Part shown: positions 15,759 through 24,007 of the stretch, piece after piece
Position numbering within the stretch: position 1 is the stretch's first letter
Layout of the letters: every line of letters starts with the position of its first letter
Source of the DNA: Burkholderiales bacterium
Lineage (GTDB): Bacteria > Pseudomonadota > Gammaproteobacteria > Burkholderiales > Burkholderiaceae_C
NCBI GenBank assembly: GCA_016195825.1
Contig: JACPYV010000054.1
Span: 1 to 33,804 of the forward strand
Length of the DNA: 33,804 bases
Reading direction: 5' to 3'
The notes under the pieces: model-generated
Told to the model about the DNA's origin: nothing
What the model saw: only the letters and a program-made list of their open reading frames with translations
Databases searched by the model: none
Program-made: the position numbers and the translations under genes

Positions 15759-17228
15759 TTAGCGACCGTCGGCGCCCTCCCCGTCGATCAAGCGCCGCAG
15801 CCAGGGCCGCAGTGCAAACAGCACGGCGCCCGTGACCAGGCTGCCGACGGCCAGCTGCGTGAACAGCGCCGCGTACTGAGGGTTCGTCGTCAGCGGGGAA
15901 CCATCCACCGGCTGCGACACCATGCCCGAGAAGTCGCCGGCGAACAGCGACGCCAGCCCGGTCACCAGCATCCAGCTGCCCATCATGACGCCCTGGTACT
16001 GCCGCGGTGCCAAGCGGCCGATCATGGCGTAGCCGATGGGCGAGATCAGCAGCTCGCCGATCGACTGCAGCACATAGCTGAGGAAGAGCCAGGAGAAGTC
16101 GGACTTGCCCGAGCCGTCGGCAAAGTGAATGCCGATGGGCAGCACGAGGAAGCCCAGCCCCATCAGCACGATCGCTGCGGCGAACTGCATCGGGATGTCC
16201 ACCGGCCAGCCGCGCGCGCGCCAGCGCGTGAAGAGGGCGGCCAGCAGCGGGCCGCCGATGACGATGGTGACGGTGTTGATGTTCTGCACCCACTGCGGCG
16301 CCACCGGCACGCCCCAGACGTTCATCAGCACATTGCCCACTGCATAGAGCTGCAGGCCGTTCGGTGCCATCTGGTAGAGCGACCAGAACACCAGCGAGCC
16401 CAGCGTCAGCACCAGATAGGCCTGCATGCGCTGCTTCTCGGCCGGCACCGGATGGCGCACCGTGATGACGACGAGGACGATGGCCACCAGGGCGCAGAAG
16501 GCCTTCATGCCGATGGCGGTGTCGCCCGGCTGCTTCAGCAGCCAGACCAGCAGGGGCACCAGACCCACCAGGATGGCCGTGCCGATGGCGAAACGGCCCC
16601 AAAAGTCCGCGCCCCGGCGCTGCATGAGCGGTGTGTTGCGGTCGGCCAGCGTGCGCCAGAAGATCAGCGCCACCGCGATAGCGGCGGCATTGCCCAGGGT
16701 CGCGAACCAGAACAGCGAGCGGTAGTCCTCGCTGAGCTGGAACACGCCTGACACCGTGAAGCCGATGAAGAAGCCGACGTTCATGCCGGCGTAGTTCCAC
16801 AAGAAGGCGGCCTCGCGGCGGTCGTCCTCAGGCTTGAAGCGCTGCGTCAGCATCATGTTCACGCAGGTCACGTTCAGGCCGCTGCCGGTCAGTAAGAGTG
16901 CCATGCCCCAGTACAGGCCCTCGAGGCTGCCGCCCGCGACGGTGCCGCAGCCCAGCACCTGCAGCAGCATGCCGCCGACGAACAGGTTGCGGTTGCTGAG
17001 GAAGCGTCCACCCAGGTAACCGCCGAACAGGTGCAGCCCGTAGTTGAAGGCGCCGAACACGCCGGTGATCAACGCGGCCTGCTCGCTGGTGAAGCCATGA
17101 TGGCGCGTCGTGTACAGCGTCAGCGTGAATTGCAGGACGGCGAATCCCAGTGTGGCGAAGACCTGGATCAGGAACAGCACCGCAGACCCTTCGGGAATGC
17201 GTGCCTGGAGTTGTTGGAATCGGCTCAT
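15759..17228 (-). CDS. POT/PTR family proton-dependent peptide transporter, atypical
   Basis: The 489-residue inner-membrane protein has 12-14 predicted helices and the POT family signature in the loop after helix 2 (GVFGAFNYGLHLFGGYLGGRFLSNRN). The second family region lies around NYAGMNVGFFIG. Proton-coupled transport of di- or tripeptides is expected. In helix 1 the usual ExxERF(Y/S)YYG motif, which takes part in proton coupling, is replaced by Q-V-F-A-T-L-G-F-A-V. Similar divergent members exist, so the change may define a subgroup. I chose ATG 17228 (MSRFQQLQ) by homology; the frame is open to 17276 and no ribosome binding site is clear at either. It is divergent from the carboxylase gene, 109 bases away, and upstream of the orphan binding protein. 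Confidence 0.85.
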   Translation of the reverse strand: MSRFQQLQARIPEGSAVLFLIQVFATLGFAVLQFTLTLYTTRHHGFTSEQAALITGVFGAFNYGLHLFGGYLGGRFLSNRNLFVGGMLLQVLGCGTVAGGSLEGLYWGMALLLTGSGLNVTCVNMMLTQRFKPEDDRREAAFLWNYAGMNVGFFIGFTVSGVFQLSEDYRSLFWFATLGNAAAIAVALIFWRTLADRNTPLMQRRGADFWGRFAIGTAILVGLVPLLVWLLKQPGDTAIGMKAFCALVAIVLVVITVRHPVPAEKQRMQAYLVLTLGSLVFWSLYQMAPNGLQLYAVGNVLMNVWGVPVAPQWVQNINTVTIVIGGPLLAALFTRWRARGWPVDIPMQFAAAIVLMGLGFLVLPIGIHFADGSGKSDFSWLFLSYVLQSIGELLISPIGYAMIGRLAPRQYQGVMMGSWMLVTGLASLFAGDFSGMVSQPVDGSPLTTNPQYAALFTQLAVGSLVTGAVLFALRPWLRRLIDGEGADGR

Positions 17229-17337
17229 GGGGGAGGGATTGTCCGGGCGCGAAGCGAGGTTTCGCCTGGGTGTCATCCCGCGGACAGGGCGGCGCCAGGC
17301 CCGCGACTAGCATTCAGGCGCCTTCCTTTGCCTGCCC

Positions 17338-20300
17338 ATGACCGACGCTCCACCCTTCAGGAAAGTTCTCGTCGCCAACCGCGGGGAGGTCGCGCTGCGC
17401 GTGGTGCGGGCCTTGTCCGACTTGGGTGTCGCCAGCGTTGCCGTCCATGCGGCAGAAGATAGTGCGGTGGTGGCGGACGAGGTCGTTGCGCTGCCTGCCA
17501 CTGGGCCGATGGCCTACCTGGACATCGCCGGCCTGGTGGCCGTCGCGCGTCGCACAAGTTGCGACGCCGTCCACCCCGGCTACGGCTTCTTGAGCGAGAG
17601 CGCCGACTTCGCGCAAGCCTGCGCAGCGGCCGGTCTCGTCTTCATCGGCGCCACGCCGGACCAGCTCGCGCTGTTTGGTGACAAGGCCCGTGCGCGCACG
17701 CTCGCGCAGCAGTGCGGCGTGCCCGTGCTCGCGGGCAGCGCGGGCGAGGTGACGCTCGTTGAGGCGCAGGCGTTTCTTGCGGCCCAGGGCGGGCAGGGCG
17801 TCATGCTGAAGGCCATCGCCGGTGGTGGCGGCCGCGGCATGCGCGCGGTGTGGGCGGCGGACGAGCTACCCGCCGCCTTCGAGCGCTGCCGCTCCGAGGC
17901 CCGCGCGGCCTTCGGCGTGGCCGGCGTCTACGTCGAGCAGCTGATGCACGACGCGCGCCACATCGAGGTGCAGGTCATCGGCGACGGCCGCGACGTGGTC
18001 GCGCTGGGCGAGCGCGACTGCACGCTGCAGCGGCGCTTTCAGAAGCTGGTCGAGATCGCGCCCAGCCCCGTGCTGGGCGACACGCTGCGCGCCCGGCTGA
18101 CCGACGCCGCGCTGCGCATGGCCCGCAAGGTGGGCTATCTGGGCCTGGGCACCTTCGAGTTCCTGGTCGATGTGGCGCGTGGCGAGTTCGTCTTCATCGA
18201 GACCAACGCGCGCCTTCAGGTCGAGCACACAGTCACCGAGGCCGTCACGGGGCTGGATCTGGTGCAGCTGCAAGTCCAGCTCGCCACCGGTCGCAGCCTG
18301 GCCGAGCTGGGGTTGAGCGAGCCGCCACATCCGCAAGGCTTCGCCATCCAGTGGCGCATCAATGCCGAATCCGCCAGCGGCCGGCTGGACCGCTTCGAAT
18401 TGCCCACCGGGCCCGGCGTGCGGGTGGACAGCCACGGCGTGGCCGGCAGCACGCCGTCGCCGCACTACGACAGCCTGTTGGCCAAGCTCATCGTCAGCAC
18501 GCGCGGCAGCCGGTTCGCAGACGTGCAGCGGCGCTCGCAGCGGGCCCTGGCCGAATGCCGTATCGAGGGCTTGGCCACCAACCTTGCGGTGCTGCGCATG
18601 CTGGCCGCCCGGCCCGAGCTGGGCGGCGTCCAGCTGCACACCGGCTGGCTGGAGGCGCACCTGGCCGAGCTGCTGCCTGCCACGGCCGCTGCGCCCGCCG
18701 ACCCGCAGGCCGTGCCTGCGACGATGGCGGGCCGGCTGCTGCAGTTCAGTGTGGCTTCCGGCGACGTGGTGGCGGCCGGCGCCGAGCTGGCCGTGGTCGA
18801 GGCGATGAAGATGGAGCACGTGATCGCCGCGCCGCACGCCGGCCGCGTGCTCGCCCTGGCCGCCGAGCCCGGGAGCTTCATCGATGCCGGCCAGCGGCTG
18901 CTGACGCTGGAACCAGTGGCCGATGTGGGCGGCAAGGCCATGGAGGCTGCGGCGCAGGACGGCGATCGCATCCGCCCCGACCTGCAGCGGCTGGTCCATC
19001 GCCTGGCCTTCACGCTCGACGCTGCCCGCCCGGATGCCGTCGCCAGACGCCATGCCCAGGGCTTGCGCACGGCGCGCGAGAACATCGCCGACCTGTGCGA
19101 CACCGGTTCCTTTATCGAGTACGGCGCGCTGGCCGTCGCCGCCCAGTCGCGCCGCCGCTCGGCCGAGGACCTGATCGCCAACACGCCGGCCGACGGCATC
19201 GTGACCGGCATCGGTGCCGTCAACGGCCGCGACTGCGGCGCGGAGGCTTCGCGCACCGTCGTCATGGCCTACGACGCCACTGTGCTGGCCGGCACCCAGG
19301 GTGCGCGCAACCATGCCAAGACTGACCGCATGCTGGGCATCGCCGCCGAGCAGCGCTTGCCCGTGGTGCTGTTCGCCGAAGGAGGCGGCGGCCGGCCGGG
19401 GGACACCGACATGCCCGTCGTCGCGGGCCTGCATGTGACCACCTTCGCCAGCCATGCGGCGCTGTCCGGCCGCGTGCCCGTCGTGGGCATCGCGGCGGGG
19501 CGCTGCTTTGCCGGCAACGCGGCGCTGCTGGGCTGCAGCGACGTCATCATCGCCACGCGGCGCAGCAACATCGGCATGGGCGGCCCGGCCATGGTGGAGG
19601 GCGGCGGGCTGGGGGTCTTCAAACCCGAGCAGATCGGCCCGGCCGAGGTGCAGCATGCCAACGGTGTCATCGACGTGCTGGTCGACGACGAGGCCGCTGC
19701 CGTCGCCGCGGCCCGGCGCTACCTGGGCTTCTTCCAGGGGCGCACGGGCGACTGGCAAGCCCCTGACGCGCGTGCGCTGCGCCTCGTGGTGCCCGAGAAC
19801 CGGCTGCGCGTCTACGACAGCCGCGCGGCCGTGCAGGGCTTGTTCGACACCGACAGCGTGCTGTTCCTGCGCAGCGGTTTCGGTGCGGGCCTGCACACGG
19901 CGCTGGCGCGGCTGGAGGGCCGGCCGGTCGGCGTCATCGCCAGCAACCCTGGCCATCTCGGCGGGGCCATCGATGCCGACGCGGCCGACAAGGCCGCACG
20001 CTTCATGCAGTTGTGCAACGTACACGGCCTGCCGCTGGTCAGCCTCATCGACACGCCAGGCTTCATGGTGGGACCCGATGCGGAGGCGCAGGCGCAGGTT
20101 CGCCACGTCAGCCGCCTGTTCGTGACGGCCGGCGCGCTGCGTGTGCCCTTCTTCGCCGTCGTGCTGCGCAAGAGCTATGGCCTGGGCGCGATGGCGCTGG
20201 CTGCCGGCGGGCTGCACCGGCCGGTGTTCACGCTGGCCTGGCCCAGCGGCGAGTTCGGCGCGATGGGCTTGGAGGGGGCCGTGCGACTGGGCTTTCGCAA

Positions 20301-20514
20301 GGAGCTGGAGGCGCTGCCGGCCGGGCCGGAGCGTGAGGCGCTGTTCCAGCGGCTGGTTGCGCAGCAGTACGTCAACGGCGAGGCGATCAACCTGGCGGCG
20401 ACGCTGGAGATCGACGCCGTCATCGACCCGGCCGAGACGCGTGCCTGGCTGGCGCGCGGCCTGGCCTCGGCGCACGTCCGTCCTCTTGAAGCCCGTTTCA
20501 TCGACACCTGGTGA
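17338..20514 (+). CDS. Single-chain acyl-CoA carboxylase (biotin carboxylase-BCCP-carboxyltransferase fusion)
   Basis: All three activities of a biotin-dependent acyl-CoA carboxylase lie in one 1058-residue chain. Biotin carboxylase (about 8-450): FRKVLVANRGEVALR, the ATP-grasp glycine loop AGGGGRGMRAV, RRFQKLVEIAPSP, and RLQVEH. Biotinyl domain (about 463-527): the VVEAMKMEH motif with the biotin-accepting K491. Carboxyltransferase (about 545-1058): GARNHAKTDRMLGIA, GGPAMVEGGGLGVF, SLIDTPGFMVGP and WPSGEFGAMGLEGAV. Only about 20 residues separate the first two domains, leaving no room for a BT domain as in long-chain carboxylases of mycobacteria. The substrate is not predictable; acetyl-, propionyl- or longer acyl-CoA are all possible. 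An NTF2-like gene overlaps its stop. Confidence 0.9.
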   Translation: MTDAPPFRKVLVANRGEVALRVVRALSDLGVASVAVHAAEDSAVVADEVVALPATGPMAYLDIAGLVAVARRTSCDAVHPGYGFLSESADFAQACAAAGLVFIGATPDQLALFGDKARARTLAQQCGVPVLAGSAGEVTLVEAQAFLAAQGGQGVMLKAIAGGGGRGMRAVWAADELPAAFERCRSEARAAFGVAGVYVEQLMHDARHIEVQVIGDGRDVVALGERDCTLQRRFQKLVEIAPSPVLGDTLRARLTDAALRMARKVGYLGLGTFEFLVDVARGEFVFIETNARLQVEHTVTEAVTGLDLVQLQVQLATGRSLAELGLSEPPHPQGFAIQWRINAESASGRLDRFELPTGPGVRVDSHGVAGSTPSPHYDSLLAKLIVSTRGSRFADVQRRSQRALAECRIEGLATNLAVLRMLAARPELGGVQLHTGWLEAHLAELLPATAAAPADPQAVPATMAGRLLQFSVASGDVVAAGAELAVVEAMKMEHVIAAPHAGRVLALAAEPGSFIDAGQRLLTLEPVADVGGKAMEAAAQDGDRIRPDLQRLVHRLAFTLDAARPDAVARRHAQGLRTARENIADLCDTGSFIEYGALAVAAQSRRRSAEDLIANTPADGIVTGIGAVNGRDCGAEASRTVVMAYDATVLAGTQGARNHAKTDRMLGIAAEQRLPVVLFAEGGGGRPGDTDMPVVAGLHVTTFASHAALSGRVPVVGIAAGRCFAGNAALLGCSDVIIATRRSNIGMGGPAMVEGGGLGVFKPEQIGPAEVQHANGVIDVLVDDEAAAVAAARRYLGFFQGRTGDWQAPDARALRLVVPENRLRVYDSRAAVQGLFDTDSVLFLRSGFGAGLHTALARLEGRPVGVIASNPGHLGGAIDADAADKAARFMQLCNVHGLPLVSLIDTPGFMVGPDAEAQAQVRHVSRLFVTAGALRVPFFAVVLRKSYGLGAMALAAGGLHRPVFTLAWPSGEFGAMGLEGAVRLGFRKELEALPAGPEREALFQRLVAQQYVNGEAINLAATLEIDAVIDPAETRAWLARGLASAHVRPLEARFIDTW

Positions 20515-20858
20515 TGAGCCACACACTGACCCTTGTGCGCGCCTACCTGGCCGCCTACGCCGCGCGCGACCTCGCGACCATCGAGCCGATGCTGGCCGAC
20601 GACATCACGCTGCGCGACTGGAAGATCCGCGTCATCGGCAAGGCTGCGGCACTGGCTGAGACGCGCAAGAACTTCGAGTCCGTCGACAGCCTGGCGATCG
20701 ACGTGCTGACCACCTGCGAGCGTCCGGGCGGCGCAGCGGCGGAGCTGAGGATCGTGGTCGACCAGCGCGACACCATCCACGTTGTCGACATGTTCTATGT
20801 CGACGACCAGGGCCGCATCTCGGCCATCCGCGCCTACATCGGGCGCGGCGACGACTGA
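20514..20858 (+). CDS. NTF2/SnoaL-like protein coupled to the carboxylase
   Basis: The 114-residue protein has the cone-shaped NTF2/SnoaL-like pattern: an N-terminal helix (LVRAYLAAYAARDLATIEPMLADD), then ITLRDWKIRVIGKAAALAETRKNF and four beta strands, ending VVDMFYVDDQGRISAIRAYIG. Members are cyclases, isomerases, epoxide hydrolases or binding proteins. ATG 20514 overlaps the carboxylase TGA as TGATG; a GTG three bases earlier is an alternative. The tight coupling suggests it acts on the carboxylase product or an intermediate of the same pathway, but I see no clear catalytic residues. It has no signal peptide. Confidence 0.8.
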   Translation: MSHTLTLVRAYLAAYAARDLATIEPMLADDITLRDWKIRVIGKAAALAETRKNFESVDSLAIDVLTTCERPGGAAAELRIVVDQRDTIHVVDMFYVDDQGRISAIRAYIGRGDD

Positions 20859-20868
20859 GCCCGGCCGT

Positions 20869-21045
20869 TCAGCCCGGCATGGCCGCGTCGGGCTTGTAGT
20901 CCACGTCGTGCGCGGCCAAGTAGTCGCGGATCAGCCGCCGCACGACTTGCGAGGGGGTCTGGTCCTGCTGCGCGCACAGGGTCTCGAAGGCCTTTTTCTT
21001 GTCCGGGTCGATCAACACCGTCAGGCGGGCGGTCTTTTGTTCCAT
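20869..21045 (-). CDS. Small ribbon-helix-helix (CopG-type) protein
   Basis: A 58-residue gene on the minus strand, found by direct reading. It starts MEQKTARLTVLIDPDKKKAF. A beta-strand rich in R-L-T-V-L-I is followed by two helices, about 15-28 and 31-46 (TPSQVVRRLIRDYLAAH), the classic RHH layout. AAGGAG lies 6 bases upstream of the ATG, and a promoter-like -35/-10 pair precedes it. Such short RHH proteins are DNA-binding repressors or antitoxins. I see no partner toxin; the neighbour is a divergent membrane protein, which could be its target. Its end lies 10 bases after the convergent NTF2-like gene. Confidence 0.8.
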   Translation of the reverse strand: MEQKTARLTVLIDPDKKKAFETLCAQQDQTPSQVVRRLIRDYLAAHDVDYKPDAAMPG

Positions 21046-21067
21046 GCCGGCTCCTTATGTGCGTTCA

Positions 21068-21095
21068 ATGATAATTGCAAGCGTAGAGAATTCAA
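21068..21095 (-). promoter_or_regulatory. Promoter of the RHH gene (minus strand)
   Basis: TTGAAT (21090-21095, minus strand) and TATCAT (21068-21073) are 16 bases apart. The start of transcription should be near 21061, giving a 15-base leader that carries AAGGAG. It overlaps the promoter of the divergent DUF1275 gene. Confidence 0.5.
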
Positions 21096-21103
21096 ACTAA
21101 ATT
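21075..21103 (+). promoter_or_regulatory. Promoter of the DUF1275 gene, probably giving a leaderless message
   Basis: TTGCAA (21075-21080) and TAAATT (21098-21103) are spaced 17 bases. Transcription would then start at or next to the GTG start codon at 21110. The in-frame TAA at 21098-21100 rules out an earlier start and there is no ribosome binding site, so a leaderless message fits. Confidence 0.4.
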
Positions 21104-21109
21104 AGCGTT

Positions 21110-21853
21110 GTGACCATTAGCTTCCTGCACCGCCTCACCGGCAGCCACCGTACGCGGTCGGCCAACCGGCAACTCGGCGCTGTGCTGGCCTTCGTGGCCG
21201 GGGCGGTCAATGCGGGCGGCTTCCTGGCCGTGCGGCGCTATACCTCGCACATGACCGGCGTGATCTCCGGCATGGCCGACGACCTGGCCACCGGCGGGTT
21301 CGCGCTGGCGCTGGCCGGGCTGGCGTCGTTGCTGGCCTTCATGGCGGGTGCGGCCTGCACGGCCTTGCTCATCAACTGGGCGCGCCAGCGCCAGATGCAC
21401 GGCAAGTACGCGCTGGCGCTGCTGCTGGAGGCTGCGCTGCTGCTGGTGTTCGGCCTGTTGGGGTCCCACCTCGACACCCTGGCCCACCTGCTGGTGCCGA
21501 CCGCCGTGCTGCTGCTGTGTTTCATCATGGGTCTGCAGAACGCCATCGTGACCAAGATCTCCCAGGCCGAGATCCGCACCACCCACATGACCGGCGTCGT
21601 GACCGACCTGGGGCTGGAGCTGGGGCGGCTGCTGTACTGGAACGGCGCCACGGCGCCCGACTCGGTTCACTTCGTGCGGGCCAACCGCGACAAACTCTTC
21701 ATCCACAGCCTGGTGCTGGGCCTGTTCTTCGGTGGCGGCCTCGCCGGCGCGTTGGCGTTCAAGCATTTCGGCTTCGCGGCCACGTTGCCCATCGCGCTGC
21801 TCCTGGTGCTGCTGGCCTCACCGCCGCTGATCAACGACCTGCAGCGCGCCTGA
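21110..21853 (+). CDS. DUF1275 (YoaK-type) membrane protein
   Basis: The 247-residue inner-membrane protein has five to six predicted helices. It shows the DUF1275 pattern: LAFVAGAVNAGGFLAVRRYTSHMTGVISGMADDLA in helix 1, then a repeated LLLCFIMGLQNAIVTKISQAEIRTTHMTGVVTDLG in the second half, so the protein is an internal duplication around an HMTG motif. Its function is unknown; YoaK-type proteins are widespread. The GTG start lies three codons after an in-frame stop and has no Shine-Dalgarno, suggesting leaderless translation. The spermidine-synthase-like gene follows 33 bases later. Confidence 0.9.
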   Translation: MTISFLHRLTGSHRTRSANRQLGAVLAFVAGAVNAGGFLAVRRYTSHMTGVISGMADDLATGGFALALAGLASLLAFMAGAACTALLINWARQRQMHGKYALALLLEAALLLVFGLLGSHLDTLAHLLVPTAVLLLCFIMGLQNAIVTKISQAEIRTTHMTGVVTDLGLELGRLLYWNGATAPDSVHFVRANRDKLFIHSLVLGLFFGGGLAGALAFKHFGFAATLPIALLLVLLASPPLINDLQRA

Positions 21854-21886
21854 GGGTCGCCCCTGCCGCTGCCTTTCCCGCACGCC

Positions 21887-22648
21887 ATGCCCGACACCGC
21901 CGACCCGCATCCCTTCGTCAAGCCCTACGTCTACGAGACGCTGGATACCCGGGCCATGCATTTCTCGATCTGCGAGATCCAGAGCCGCATGCAAGTGCAG
22001 CACCCGCACGCGCTGGACCTGGCCTACACGCGCACGATGATGGCCTTCCTGCTCTTCGTGCCGAGGCCGCGGGCGCTGGCCATGATCGGGCTGGGCGGCG
22101 GCTCCATGGCCAAGTTCTGCCACCGCCAGTTGCCCGACACCCGCATCGAGGTCGTGGAGATCAACCCCCACGTCATCGCGCTGCGCGAGCAGTTCCAGGT
22201 GCCGCCGGACGATGCTCGCTTCCAGGTCCGGCGCGGCGACGGGGCCGACTTTGTCCGCGAAACGCATGACCGGCTGGACGTGCTGCTCGTGGACGGCTTC
22301 GACCACGAAGGCCAGCCGCCTGCTCTGTGCTCCCAGGCCTTCTACGACGACTGCCGCACGGCGCTGCGGGCCAACGGCCTGCTGGTGGTCAACCTGCACA
22401 CGGCCCACGCCGATTTCCAGCGACATGCGGCCCGCCTCGAACGCGCCTTCGACGGCGAGGTGCTGCTGGTGAGCGACAGGGACTGCAGCAACACCATCGC
22501 CTTTGCCGGCCAAGGCGCGCTGCGGGGCCGGCCCGGCGCGGGTGCGATGCGCAAGCCAAGGTCGCTGGCCCGCCAGGCCTGGGACGAGCTACTGCCCGCC
22601 TTCACCCATGTCGCGGCCTCGCTGCAGCGGCAGCGCGAGGACGGCTGA
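21887..22648 (+). CDS. Spermidine-synthase-like (SpeE fold) protein
   Basis: The 253-residue protein has the Rossmann-like aminopropyl-/methyltransferase fold of spermidine synthases. Visible landmarks are YVYETLDTRAMHFSICEIQSRMQ (N-terminal strands), the glycine-rich nucleotide motif MIGLGGGSMAKF, the acidic end of strand 2 (RIEVVEINP), and DVLLVDGFDHEG where SpeE has the catalytic DxTDP. Here that segment reads DGFDHEG, so true spermidine synthesis is uncertain and the protein may act on another acceptor. No decarboxylase partner is near. Its stop is 4 bases before the end of the convergent cfa gene. Confidence 0.85.
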   Translation: MPDTADPHPFVKPYVYETLDTRAMHFSICEIQSRMQVQHPHALDLAYTRTMMAFLLFVPRPRALAMIGLGGGSMAKFCHRQLPDTRIEVVEINPHVIALREQFQVPPDDARFQVRRGDGADFVRETHDRLDVLLVDGFDHEGQPPALCSQAFYDDCRTALRANGLLVVNLHTAHADFQRHAARLERAFDGEVLLVSDRDCSNTIAFAGQGALRGRPGAGAMRKPRSLARQAWDELLPAFTHVAASLQRQREDG

Positions 22649-22652
22649 GCAT

Positions 22653-23852
22653 TCAGCGCTGGTTGGCGGCAGCCGTAGAGGCCAGAGGGGCCGCAGACAA
22701 GGGCAGGGGTGGCCTGAAGGAGCGATACGCCTCGCGCCGTGCCGGCCCGCTCAGCACCAGTTGCCAAAGCTGGCCCTGGCGCGAACGGAAGAAGCCCGCG
22801 CAGCTCAGCAGGTAGTAGCGGAACATGCGGCGAAAGCCTTCGTCGTAGCCGGCGCTCAGTCGCGCCCAGGCGGCCTCGAAGCGCTCGGCCCAGCACATCA
22901 GCGTACGGTCGTAGTCCAGGCCGAAGTTGTGCCAGTCCTCGACGATGAAGCGCCCTTCCAGCGCGCCGGCCAGCTCCTGCGCAGACGGCAGCTTGCCGTT
23001 GGGAAAGATGTAGCGCTCTATCCAAGGGTCGGTGTGCGGCGCGCGGCGGTCTACGCCGATGGTGTGCAGCAGGAACAGTCCGTCCGGTGCCAGCAGCCTG
23101 CGCGTGGTGTCAAAGTAGACGCCGTAGTTCTTCAGCCCCACGTGCTCGAACATGCCCACCGACACGATCTTGTCGAAGCTGCCCTGCACTGAGCGGTAGT
23201 CCTGCAGCAGCAGCGTCACCGGCCAGCCTTCGCAGCGGGCCTGGGCGATGGCCAGCTGCTCTTTGCTGATGGTGATGCCGGTCACGCGCACGCCAAATCG
23301 CTCGGCCGCAAAGCGCGCCAGGCCGCCCCAGCCGCAGCCGATGTCCAGCAGCTTCTCGCCGGGCTGCAGTGCCAGCTTGCGGCAGATCATCTCCAGCTTG
23401 TCGAGCTGGGCCTGCTCCAGGTCCCGCGCCCGACCCCAGTAGGCACAGGAATAGATCATGCGCGAGTCCAGCATGGCCTCGAACACATCGTTGCCGATGT
23501 CGTAGTGACGCTCGCCGACCTGGTGGGCGCGCGCCACCGTCTGCAGGTTGAAAACGCGCTGGCGCAGGCTTTCCAGCAGCAGCCGCAGGCGGGCGGTGCC
23601 GGGCGCAGTGCGGTCCAGGTCGGCGCGCAGCAGGCGGTCGAACAGCATGTCCAGGCGCTCGCAGTCCCAGTCGCCGTCCACGTAGGCCTCGCCCGCACCC
23701 AGGGACCACTGCGTCAGCAGCCGCCGGTACAGCCGGGCATCGTTCACGCGCATGTCCCAGGGGCGCGTGCCGTTGAAGCGCACGTCGGCGCGCGCCAGCA
23801 GCTCGATCAGCACGTTGGGTGGGTCGATGGAGAGGGCGGGCACGTAGTTCAT
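22653..23852 (-). CDS. cfa: Cyclopropane-fatty-acyl-phospholipid synthase
   Basis: The 399-residue enzyme methylenates unsaturated acyl chains in membrane phospholipids using S-adenosylmethionine. It aligns with E. coli Cfa nearly end to end: GAGEAYVDGDWDCERLDMLF, VGERHYDIGNDVFEAMLD, YSCAYW, the SAM site LLDIGCGWGGLA, and VSVGMFEHVG. WIERYIFPNGKLPS and EDWHNFGLDYDRTLMCW follow. I chose ATG 23852 (MNYVPALSID); the frame is open for another 55 codons, but these would cover the upstream regulatory region and are not conserved. It is divergent from the NO-reductase operon. The modification protects membranes against acid and stress. Confidence 0.93.
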   Translation of the reverse strand: MNYVPALSIDPPNVLIELLARADVRFNGTRPWDMRVNDARLYRRLLTQWSLGAGEAYVDGDWDCERLDMLFDRLLRADLDRTAPGTARLRLLLESLRQRVFNLQTVARAHQVGERHYDIGNDVFEAMLDSRMIYSCAYWGRARDLEQAQLDKLEMICRKLALQPGEKLLDIGCGWGGLARFAAERFGVRVTGITISKEQLAIAQARCEGWPVTLLLQDYRSVQGSFDKIVSVGMFEHVGLKNYGVYFDTTRRLLAPDGLFLLHTIGVDRRAPHTDPWIERYIFPNGKLPSAQELAGALEGRFIVEDWHNFGLDYDRTLMCWAERFEAAWARLSAGYDEGFRRMFRYYLLSCAGFFRSRQGQLWQLVLSGPARREAYRSFRPPLPLSAAPLASTAAANQR

Positions 23853-23964
23853 GCGCGGCGGGGCTTCTTCACCTGAACGCAAGTTTGCCGCCGGTGCCGC
23901 GCGGAAGCGATCCCAAGTTGTCAACGCGTGTGATGCCCGTACCGCGCGGAATTCCCCCATGGCT

Positions 23965-23978
23965 TTGACGGAGATCAA
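23965..23978 (+). promoter_or_regulatory. FNR/DNR-type binding site of the nitric oxide operon
   Basis: TTGACGGAGATCAA matches the Crp/Fnr consensus TTGAT-N4-ATCAA at nine of the ten fixed bases. Its centre (about 23971.5) is about 41 bases upstream of the predicted transcription start, the standard class II activator position. FNR, DNR or NnrR-type regulators use such boxes to switch on denitrification and NO reductase genes. Confidence 0.75.
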
Positions 23979-23999
23979 ACCGGATCGCCGTCGGCTTCC

Positions 24000-24005
24000 T
24001 AGAAT
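24000..24005 (+). promoter_or_regulatory. -10 element of the NO reductase operon
   Basis: TAGAAT matches the -10 consensus at five of six positions and is placed correctly behind the FNR-type box. Start of transcription would be near 24012. The leader carries AAGGAGG about 7 bases before the DUF2249 ATG. Confidence 0.6.
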
Positions 24006-24007
24006 AC

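Noticed and set aside
17866..20526. An 886-codon minus-strand frame opposite the carboxylase gene
   Set aside because: Fully antisense to conserved BC, BCCP and CT domains; no recognisable motif.
21064..21080. A Fur-box-like stretch (TGATAAT) in the RHH-DUF1275 gap
   Set aside because: Only one half-site matches; the second arm does not fit, and neither gene is an iron gene.
23919..23924. TTGACA on the minus strand upstream of cfa
   Set aside because: A perfect -35 hexamer, but no acceptable -10 at 15-19 bases.
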